Below are positions 23,913-29,309 of a stretch of DNA of 29,309 nucleotides, in pieces. Numbering within the stretch: position 1 is the stretch's first letter; each line of letters opens with the position of its first letter. The DNA comes from Caldilinea sp. CFX5. GTDB lineage: Bacteria; Chloroflexota; Anaerolineae; Caldilineales; Caldilineaceae. The notes below the pieces were generated by a model, which was not told the origin of the DNA, did no database searches, and saw only the letters and a program-made list of their open reading frames with translations. The stretch is from the NCBI GenBank assembly GCA_021405325.1, contig QWII01000158.1, positions 1 to 29,309 of the forward strand, given 5' to 3'. Position numbers and translations under genes: made by a program.

Positions 23913-23940
23913 GTCCTCTATCTTATCACACCAAAGCGCA

Positions 23941-23980
23941 TTTCATGAACAGGACTGCGCCGCCGCGATGATTCATGAAA
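23941..23980. repeat. Short inverted repeat upstream of xisI
   Basis: TTTCATGAA (23941-23949) is inverted at 23972-23980. It lies about 30 bp before the xisI start and may be a regulator site. The remaining gap up to 24275 holds three further hairpins and no gene. Confidence 0.45.
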
Positions 23981-24044
23981 GGGAAATGGGCAACAGTACC
24001 ACTTTCAATCACGACCTTGAACAAGCAAGATTCTGCAAAAGTTG

Positions 24045-24133
24045 GCTCATCTACAGAAAGTGTGAACACCTGTCAGGTTTTGGAAACCTGACAGGTGTGG
24101 CGGGTCGAAACCTCACACTTTCTGTAGATGAGC
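24045..24133. repeat. Nested double hairpin
   Basis: The outer arms 24045-24065 and 24113-24133 are exact (21 nt). Inside them a second exact hairpin has 15-nt arms, 24066-24080 and 24084-24098, with a TGG loop. The inner word ACCTGTCAGGTTT resembles a repeat I recall as common in Chloroflexota genomes. Confidence 0.88.
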
Positions 24134-24138
24134 GCAAA

Positions 24139-24208
24139 AGTTTACACGGATAGGAAAAACACTGTTGGTTTCTCATTCAATCGGTGCTTCTTCCTATCTG
24201 TGTAAACT
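24139..24208. repeat. 18-bp-arm hairpin
   Basis: 24139-24156 pairs with 24191-24208 with one mismatch; the pairing resumes outside after a bulge. It follows the nested hairpin after 5 bp. Confidence 0.8.
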
Positions 24209-24236
24209 AAGGTTTTTGCTTGAACTTTTAGAATCT

Positions 24237-24271
24237 CGTTGGGTAGCGCATAATCACCCAATCACCCAACG
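24237..24271. repeat. Short hairpin after the peptide-binding protein gene
   Basis: CGTTGGGT (24237-24244) is inverted at 24264-24271, ending 4 bp before the stop codon at 24276. The loop contains AATCACCC-like octamers, as at 21578-21625. It may serve as a terminator. Confidence 0.5.
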
Positions 24272-24275
24272 ACCT

Positions 24276-25886
24276 TTACGCTGCCAACCGCATCCCACCC
24301 AACCGGATGACGCCATCTTGATGCGGGGCCCAGTCTTCGACTTCTTGGCGCACGCCAAAGAGACCTTGCTGATTCCAAAGAAAGACCCACGGGCATTCAT
24401 CGTAGATCAGTTGGCCCAGTTGCTTGTAGAGGTCGTTGCGGGCGGCGGCGTCCAGGGTTTTGGGCGCGTCGTCGATCAACTGATTGGCGGTGGCGTTGTC
24501 ATAACCCTGCCAGGCTGCGCCCTTTTTGCCGGAGTGGAAGTTGATGCTCACGGTGGCGTCGAGCAGAACGCCTACCTGTTGGAAGAAGAAGGCATCATGG
24601 GTCTTGCCCAGCACCCCTTCGACAAAGGGACTCCAATCCATCACCTGTACAGTGGTGCGCACGCCGATCTCCGACCACATACCGGCAATCGCTTCGCTGG
24701 CGAGTTTGTCGTTGAGATAGCGGCCATTGGGCGAGACCAGCGTCAGATCAAAGCCGTCGGCGTACCCAGCTTCGGCCAGCAGCGCTTTGGCCTTTTCCGG
24801 GTCATAAGCATAGGGTTGCAGATCGGGGTCGTGACCGGGGATGCCGGGGCCAAAGGGGCCGGCCAGGCGATAGGCGGCGTTGTTCATGACGGTGGTGATG
24901 ATGGTGTCCACATCGGTGGCGTAGTTAAGCGCCTGGCGCACGCGCGCATCCTGCAACGCTTCGACCTTTTGCGAATTCAGCACAATGATCTGTGAACTGA
25001 GTTGGCGGAAGGAGAGGACTTCAGTACCCTCGTCGGCCTCCAACTCGGCCACCTGTAGCGGATCGACCGGCGTGATGATATGCGCTTCGCCAGTCTTCAA
25101 CTCGACAACACGCGTCGCTCCCTCGGCCACCGGACGCCAGGTCAGCTTTTGCAGCAACGGTTGGCCGGTGAAGTGGGGCTGCTCAACCGCTTCCATGACC
25201 ATGCTTTCGCCGGGAGTCCACTCGACAAATTTGTAGGGGCCGGTGCCGATGGCCTGTTGCGCCGGATCAACTTCGCCGTCCAGAATCGCCCGCGGCAGAA
25301 TTTCACAGTAGCTGGCTAAAACCTCGGCCAGGAGGGCAAAGGGTGCTTCGGTCTTCATACGTACCGTCAACGGATCCACCACCTCGACTTCGATGACAGG
25401 GGCGAGTTGCGCGGCATAGACGTTTTTCAGATCCGGATCCTTGTAACGTGTAATGGTATCACGCACATGTTCAGCGCCAAAGGTTTCACCGTTGTGGAAG
25501 GTGACGCCCTCGCGCAGCTTGAACTCCCAGGTCGTGTCATCGACCACGCTCCATTCGGTCGCCAGCGCTGGGATGACCTGCATATCAGGCGACCATTCGA
25601 GCAGCTTGTCATACATGGCCCACATCATCCCCTTGGACGCGCCGGAGGTGGTGACATGGGGGTCGAGCGACTCAGCATCGACGCCCTGGACAATGACCAA
25701 TTCGCCGGTGGGGCCGCTGGGCGCGGCGGGCGCTTCACTGGCCGGGGCCGCCGTCTCCGCCGGGGCGACCGGCGCACAGGCGCTCAACACGCCAGTCGCC
25801 GCACCGACGCCGACAAGGCCGGTCAGTTGCAAAAAGCGGCGTCGGCTCAGGCCAAAACGCCCATCGAGATGAATGGTGTCACGCAT
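24276..25886 (-). CDS. Family-5 (peptide-type) ABC transporter solute-binding lipoprotein
   Basis: This extracellular receptor of a peptide/nickel-type importer (DppA/OppA family) has 536 residues. The N terminus has a twin-arginine signal (LSRRRFLQLTG, R15-R17) followed by a lipobox at C37, so it is probably exported folded and lipid-anchored. Family landmarks are visible: the SLDPHVTTSG start of the mature domain, WEFKLREGVTFHNGETFGAEHV, GTGPYKFVEW and YDPEKAKALLAEAGY. GGGAG lies about 8 nt before ATG, and a probable promoter with a perfect TATAAT is 86-115 bp upstream. It is the first gene of the minus-strand cluster with oppB, oppC and two hydrolases. The exact ligand is not readable from sequence. 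Confidence 0.93.
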   Translation of the reverse strand: MRDTIHLDGRFGLSRRRFLQLTGLVGVGAATGVLSACAPVAPAETAAPASEAPAAPSGPTGELVIVQGVDAESLDPHVTTSGASKGMMWAMYDKLLEWSPDMQVIPALATEWSVVDDTTWEFKLREGVTFHNGETFGAEHVRDTITRYKDPDLKNVYAAQLAPVIEVEVVDPLTVRMKTEAPFALLAEVLASYCEILPRAILDGEVDPAQQAIGTGPYKFVEWTPGESMVMEAVEQPHFTGQPLLQKLTWRPVAEGATRVVELKTGEAHIITPVDPLQVAELEADEGTEVLSFRQLSSQIIVLNSQKVEALQDARVRQALNYATDVDTIITTVMNNAAYRLAGPFGPGIPGHDPDLQPYAYDPEKAKALLAEAGYADGFDLTLVSPNGRYLNDKLASEAIAGMWSEIGVRTTVQVMDWSPFVEGVLGKTHDAFFFQQVGVLLDATVSINFHSGKKGAAWQGYDNATANQLIDDAPKTLDAAARNDLYKQLGQLIYDECPWVFLWNQQGLFGVRQEVEDWAPHQDGVIRLGGMRLAA

Positions 25887-25971
25887 ACAGTTTCTCCCAA
25901 GGTATGATTGGAACAGGATTGTTTTGTTGATTGCGCATCAAAAGATGAATTGCGGGGCCATTGTGGCTTCC

Positions 25972-26001
25972 ATTATACTTGGCGTCTGTACAATTGACCA
26001 A
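25972..26001 (-). promoter_or_regulatory. Sigma-70-type promoter of the peptide-transport cluster
   Basis: On the minus strand TATAAT (25972-25977) follows TTGGTC (25996-26001) by 18 bp. The -10 box is perfect and the -35 box shares only TTG. The predicted leader to ATG 25886 is about 80 nt. Confidence 0.4.
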
Positions 26002-26016
26002 GAATTAGTAGACGAA

Positions 26017-26060
26017 AGTCGTGTAGTCGTGTAGTCGTGTAGTCGTGTAGTCGTGTAGTC
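26017..26060. repeat. Exact 8-bp tandem repeat, 5.5 copies
   Basis: AGTCGTGT is repeated exactly at 26017, 26025, 26033, 26041 and 26049, ending in a half copy. It lies just upstream of the peptide-cluster promoter. Being exact, it looks younger than the degenerate arrays and could vary in copy number. Confidence 0.95.
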
Positions 26061-26174
26061 CAGAATCAGGAAACGCCAGAGCGTGCGTTGCACGGGTCAC
26101 GGCGGTTCACACGACAGCACCATTGACTGACCGCTTCGCCCTCAACTGAAGTGCGCCCCCGCTGCTAAACCAAA

Positions 26175-26203
26175 TTGCCCAGATTCGGCTTATTCCCTAT
26201 AAT
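26175..26203 (+). promoter_or_regulatory. Sigma-70-type promoter toward the methyltransferase
   Basis: TTGCCC (26175-26180) and TATAAT (26198-26203) are 17 bp apart. The leader to the chosen start would be about 275 nt and would include the hairpins at 26283-26347 and 26405-26445. The DNA between 26061 and 26282 shows no gene. Confidence 0.45.
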
Positions 26204-26282
26204 CAGTAGATCGCAAGTAACTATACAAGGAAGCTGCGCCTCACCCTTTGGCAAAAGCGCAGGAACCGATAAATCACCTCTG

Positions 26283-26347
26283 TGTTCCTTCTATCTGTGT
26301 TTAGTCTTTGGTCAGTCACAAATGACTAAACACAGATAGAAGGAACA
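26283..26347. repeat. 24-bp perfect hairpin
   Basis: 26283-26306 is exactly inverted at 26324-26347 with a 17-nt loop; imperfect pairing extends a few bases outward. It sits in the leader of the methyltransferase gene. Confidence 0.9.
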
Positions 26348-26404
26348 CGGAAGGTGTAAAGTTTTCTCTGTTTGCACAAATTTTCGCTTATCAAATGGTT
26401 CAGT

Positions 26405-26445
26405 CTGCTCGTAGCCACACCACCGTGAGGCATGGCTACGAGCAG
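26405..26445. repeat. 13-bp hairpin in front of the methyltransferase start
   Basis: CTGCTCGTAGCCA (26405-26417) is exactly inverted at 26433-26445. The ATG at 26432 lies at the edge of its right arm, so the longest open frame begins inside the element. Confidence 0.85.
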
Positions 26446-26485
26446 TATGTTGCGGCCTGCCGAGTACAAGCAAAGGAATGATCTT

Positions 26486-27487
26486 TTGACCACGCTTCTT
26501 GCCCAAATCGCCCCCCAACGTAGCACACAATACACCGCCCTGGCGCGCGACCTGGCCTTGCCCGAACTGCAATTGTCCCCCTTCGGGCCGCAGATCACCG
26601 GCAGTGAATTAGTCAAGCTTGGCGGACAAGAATACCTGCGCTGCGCCGTGCAGCAAGAACCCACCGCCACCTACTTACACGAGTTGGGCATGTTAGCCAT
26701 GACCAGCGCGTTTTTTCTCTACTACGACCGCATCGGTGAAGTCGCCGGTCCGCTCTTGCGCCCACTGGAAAGCGGCTTTCAACCGGCGCTGCCGCCCGAC
26801 CTGGTGGCAACGCGACGTTACCGCGGCAAGACCAACGAACTCTTCACCCATTTTCTCTGCAACATCGCCCGCTTTAGCAGCGCCTTTGCCGACCAGCCGT
26901 GGTCGAATCTCACCCTCTTTGACCCGCTCATGGGGGGCGGCACGACGCTCTTCACCGGCTTGATGTTGGGGGCGGCGCAAGTGGCCGGCATTGAACAGGA
27001 CACGGATGATGTGAAATCAACGGCAGCCTTTCTGAGCCAATATCTGCAACAGGAGCGGATTTCGCATCGAATGCAGCCGGAACGCTTCAAAAAACTGGGC
27101 TTGCGCTGGGATTTCTCCATTGGCAAGAAAGAGAAGGAAAGCCGCCACTGTCTGTTGGTCAACGGCGACACGTTGGAAGCGCCTGCTTTGCTCCTCGGCT
27201 TCAAGCCCCATCTTCTGGTCGCCGATCTGCCCTATGGCATTCAACATCAGGGGCAATTGACGGCATTACTCACTAGCGCACTACCGGTTTGGACAAACAT
27301 GATGCGCCCCGGCGGCGCACTCGTCCTGGCCTGGGATGCTACCCGCTTTGCCCGCGCCACCATGCTGGAAACCGTCAGCCCCTTTGCTGCACTAAACATC
27401 TGCCACACACCACCTTACGACCAAATGGCCCATCAAGTTGATCGTGTCATTAAGCAGCGCGATGTGCTGGTGGCGCAGCGGTTATAA
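26486..27487 (+). CDS. SAM-dependent methyltransferase, Trm11/RlmKL (UPF0020)-like
   Basis: The protein probably methylates RNA at a guanine or adenine amino group. Motif I reads DPLMGGGTT (D146-T154), binding S-adenosylmethionine, and the catalytic motif is D247-LPYG, the DLPY form of (N/D)PPY found in Trm11-type tRNA methyltransferases. No THUMP domain is evident in the roughly 140-residue N-terminal part, so the substrate is uncertain and a DNA methyltransferase cannot be excluded. The frame is open from ATG 26432, but that lies in a hairpin. AAGGA (26473-26477) is 8 nt before TTG 26486, which I prefer (333 residues). It is unlikely to be the missing HsdM: it has no HsdM N-terminal domain and lies 21 kb away. 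It is divergent from the peptide cluster. Confidence 0.75.
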   Translation: MTTLLAQIAPQRSTQYTALARDLALPELQLSPFGPQITGSELVKLGGQEYLRCAVQQEPTATYLHELGMLAMTSAFFLYYDRIGEVAGPLLRPLESGFQPALPPDLVATRRYRGKTNELFTHFLCNIARFSSAFADQPWSNLTLFDPLMGGGTTLFTGLMLGAAQVAGIEQDTDDVKSTAAFLSQYLQQERISHRMQPERFKKLGLRWDFSIGKKEKESRHCLLVNGDTLEAPALLLGFKPHLLVADLPYGIQHQGQLTALLTSALPVWTNMMRPGGALVLAWDATRFARATMLETVSPFAALNICHTPPYDQMAHQVDRVIKQRDVLVAQRL

Positions 27488-27490
27488 GGT

Positions 27491-27533
27491 AGTTGGTTCG
27501 TTGGTTTCGACAGGCTCAACCAACGAACCAACT
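27491..27533. repeat. 15-bp hairpin after the methyltransferase gene, sharing a loop with 20178-20190
   Basis: 27491-27505 is exactly inverted at 27519-27533. The loop TTCGACAGGCTCA (27506-27518) equals that at 20178-20190. The arm and its flank are 4/8-bp periodic (GGTT/AGTT words). It begins 3 bp after the stop codon and may terminate transcription. Confidence 0.88.
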
Positions 27534-27561
27534 AACTAACCAACTAACCATCTACACAATA

Positions 27562-27591
27562 TTGACGAATCCCCCCTACTTGCTCTACAAT
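27562..27591 (+). promoter_or_regulatory. Sigma-70-type promoter of the sugar-binding protein gene
   Basis: TTGACG (27562-27567) and TACAAT (27586-27591) are 18 bp apart; each matches the consensus in 5 of 6 positions. The implied leader is about 240 nt. TTGACG at 27770 with CATTAT 18 bp later is a weaker alternative nearer the gene. Confidence 0.45.
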
Positions 27592-27755
27592 AGTGTCAGT
27601 CTCTCGCCGGTGTTGACTTGTATACTTCAGACTCCCTTGCATTGTCCAGTGAATGCAGCCCGCCTGGCACTTCCAGGCAACCGTTTTCCTTAACAAAGTT
27701 GATCAGTGGCAAGAGCTTTGGCTTCTGTGTCCATTACCCATGCCTATTCCCCCGG

Positions 27756-27771
27756 AATGCCTACCGGCATT
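27756..27771. promoter_or_regulatory. Palindrome, possible sugar-regulator operator
   Basis: AATGCC-TACC-GGCATT is a 16-bp exact inverted repeat 70 bp before the start codon, overlapping the weaker of two possible promoters. The rest of 27592-27840 shows only small hairpins (for example 27662-27678) and no gene. Confidence 0.25.
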
Positions 27772-27840
27772 GACGCAGTATGGCGCCTCTCGCCATTATC
27801 AATGAATGATTTTCAAGTTGTAGACCAGAGGAGAATTTTC

Positions 27841-29268
27841 ATGTTGGAACAGAACAAGAATTTGCGCACAACGCTCTCACGCCGCCAGGCGTTGAAGTTG
27901 ATGGGGGCGAGCGCCAGCATGGCGATGTTGGCCGCTTGTGTCGCCCCCACCGCGCCGACCGGCGGCGCTGCCACCGAAGGCGGCGCTGCGCCCGCTACCG
28001 CCCCTACTTCGATGACCGTTGCTCACCGCAAAGAGTATTTCCAGGAGATGGAAACCATCTTCGCCGATGCCGTAAAAGCGTGGGCCACCGAAAACAATGT
28101 CGATGTGGAGACGACCGTCGTCGCCGCCGAAGCGACCGAAGACTTTGTGCCCAAGACGCTGGCCGCCGTCGAAGCCGGCAACCCGCCCGATTTCATCTAC
28201 CATGTCCGCCTGACCCAGCAGCTCTATTTCTACAACGCGCTGCAAGATGTAAGCGATACCGTGGAGGAGGCGATTGCCACCTATGGTCAACCCTCTTCCG
28301 GCCACACGCGCAATAACCAGATTGAAGGCAAGTGGTGGGCCATTCCCTACATCAATAGCGGCGGCGGCCAATTTGCCCGGCGCAGCCTCTTTGAAGCCAT
28401 CGGTGTTGACCCGCTCAACGATTTTGGCACCTACGACGCCATTCGCGACGCCTGTCTGGAAGTCTCCAACCCCGATCAGCAGATCTATGGCTGGGGCCGC
28501 ACCGTCAACAAAGGTGGCGACGGCCAGGGCACGGTCGTGGACATCCTGCTGAACTGGGGTAGCCGCGTCACCAACGCCGACATGACCGCCTTGACCTTCA
28601 ACTCACCGGAAACCATCGCCGCCGTTGAATGGCTGGCCGAGGTCTACACCAGCGAGCAGTATGCACCCATGTTGCCCCCTGGCGTGTTGGCCTGGACCGA
28701 TTCGAGCAACAACGAAGCCTACCTGGCCGGCAACTTGGCCTACACCGCCAACGCGGCTAGCGTCTACGCCAAGGCCAAGGCCGACGGCAACCCGGTCTTT
28801 GAAGATACGCTGGTGCTGAATGTACCGGTTGGCCCCTTCGGTCAGCCGTTAATTGGGGGTGGTGGCGCCGGACAAATGTACATCCCGACCGGTGCAAAAG
28901 CAACCGATCTGGCGAAACAACTCGCATTGCACCTACTCAACCCCGACGTCTTCCTTCCCATTTCGTTGGTCTCTGCCGGTCTCTTCTTGCCAGCCTACGA
29001 AGCTTACTTTACCATGGAGCCGGTAATCAAGGCCTTTGCTGAAGATGAGAATCTCAAGCGCATGGGTGAACAACAACAGGGCGACTTTGTCGGCATCTCC
29101 GACCCGGCGGAACCGAACCCCTACTTCGACGCTCTCCAGGCTCAGGCCGTCTTTAACGACATGGTTCTCGAAGTGATCACCAACGGCGTCGCCCCGGCGG
29201 ATGCCGTCGCCAATGCCGAAGCGCGTATGAAGCAGATCGGCGAAGAGATGGGCGCGACCTTTTCGTAA
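27841..29268 (+). CDS. Family-1 (sugar-type) ABC transporter solute-binding lipoprotein
   Basis: This is the extracellular receptor of a carbohydrate-type importer. The 475-residue protein has a twin-arginine signal (LSRRQALKLMG, R14-R15) and lipobox LAAC with C33. A low-complexity Ala/Thr/Pro linker follows, then a full-length SBP_bac_1 fold with landmarks GNPPDFIYH, WWAIPYINSGG, GIDPLNDF-like and AEVYTSEQYAPM. The frame is open 45 codons upstream, but AGAGGAG (27827-27833) is 7 nt before ATG 27841 and the signal peptide begins there, so this start is secure. Its permeases would be expected downstream, beyond the window; right after the stop comes a copy of the GTAGGTGCGG repeat. The ligand is unknown. 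Confidence 0.93.
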   Translation: MLEQNKNLRTTLSRRQALKLMGASASMAMLAACVAPTAPTGGAATEGGAAPATAPTSMTVAHRKEYFQEMETIFADAVKAWATENNVDVETTVVAAEATEDFVPKTLAAVEAGNPPDFIYHVRLTQQLYFYNALQDVSDTVEEAIATYGQPSSGHTRNNQIEGKWWAIPYINSGGGQFARRSLFEAIGVDPLNDFGTYDAIRDACLEVSNPDQQIYGWGRTVNKGGDGQGTVVDILLNWGSRVTNADMTALTFNSPETIAAVEWLAEVYTSEQYAPMLPPGVLAWTDSSNNEAYLAGNLAYTANAASVYAKAKADGNPVFEDTLVLNVPVGPFGQPLIGGGGAGQMYIPTGAKATDLAKQLALHLLNPDVFLPISLVSAGLFLPAYEAYFTMEPVIKAFAEDENLKRMGEQQQGDFVGISDPAEPNPYFDALQAQAVFNDMVLEVITNGVAPADAVANAEARMKQIGEEMGATFS

Positions 29269-29278
29269 CTCAACAAGA

Positions 29279-29304
29279 ATCGTAGGTGCGGTTTGCAACC
29301 GCAC
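29279..29304 (+). repeat. Third copy of the GTAGGTGCGG repeat arm, cut by the window end
   Basis: The 26 bases match the left arm of 4959-4984 and 15206-15231 except for one change (GTTTGCAACC instead of GTTTGTAACC). The expected inverted right arm would lie beyond the window. Confidence 0.85.
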
Positions 29305-29309
29305 GGATT

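Noticed and set aside
24165..24995. 276-codon plus-strand frame opposite the peptide-binding protein
   Set aside because: Shadow of the family-5 binding protein; it begins within hairpin DNA and has no motif.
26486..27487. Missing HsdM subunit of the type I system
   Set aside because: No HsdM N-terminal domain, DLPY rather than NPPY/F motif, and 21 kb distance from hsdS; an RNA methyltransferase fits better.
27706..27840. 45-codon N-terminal extension of the sugar-binding lipoprotein
   Set aside because: It would bury the twin-arginine signal peptide; AGAGGAG is correctly placed for ATG 27841.

Overview
The window reads as a chromosomal segment of a Chloroflexota bacterium, probably Caldilinea- or Anaerolineae-like. 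That placement is my inference. It rests on moderately GC-rich genes, several 'Tat signal plus lipobox' solute-binding lipoproteins, Uma2 and XisI family genes, and repeat-rich intergenic DNA. There are no rRNA, tRNA or CRISPR features, and no transposase gene is visible.

Layout. (1) 97-4888: a type I restriction system, hsdS then hsdR, with hsdM presumably upstream of the window. (2) 5074-6879, minus: a TlpA-like thioredoxin lipoprotein with a Met/His-rich repeat linker, followed by its membrane reductant CcdA. (3) 7383-10557, plus: an ECF sigma factor and a large one-pass membrane anti-sigma factor. The anti-sigma factor's outer part is a complete sugar-type solute-binding domain plus three Ig-like repeats. 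(4) 10625-15037, minus: a uronate-dehydrogenase-like SDR, an Uma2 protein, a fused large+medium B12-dependent diol/glycerol dehydratase and its small subunit. (5) 15553-18478, plus: a complete zinc-type (ZnuA/C/B) ABC importer. (6) 18487-25886, minus: a peptide-scavenging cluster of family-5 binding protein, XisI, OppB, OppC, a metal-dependent amidohydrolase and a DUF885 peptidase. The transporter ATPases are not in the window. (7) 26486-27487, plus: a Trm11/RlmKL-like methyltransferase. (8) 27841-29268, plus: a family-1 sugar-binding lipoprotein, probably the first gene of an importer that continues outside.

The most unusual property is between the genes. Most of the longer gaps carry one or more long hairpins or repeat arrays, and most have a different sequence. 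In many, the arms are themselves degenerate tandem repeats with a fixed 7-, 8- or 9-bp period, such as CAGT every 8 bp, GATT every 9 bp and GTGATTC every 7 bp. Two of them have unrelated stems but an identical 13-nt loop. They lie between cotranscribed genes, against stop codons and in leaders. I regard this as the best candidate for an undescribed element family. The sigma/anti-sigma pair with a built-in substrate-binding sensor is the best candidate for an undescribed protein system.

Many starts were moved downstream of the longest open frame because a Shine-Dalgarno, a signal peptide or the end of a repeat element supported a shorter protein. Each case is stated in its entry.
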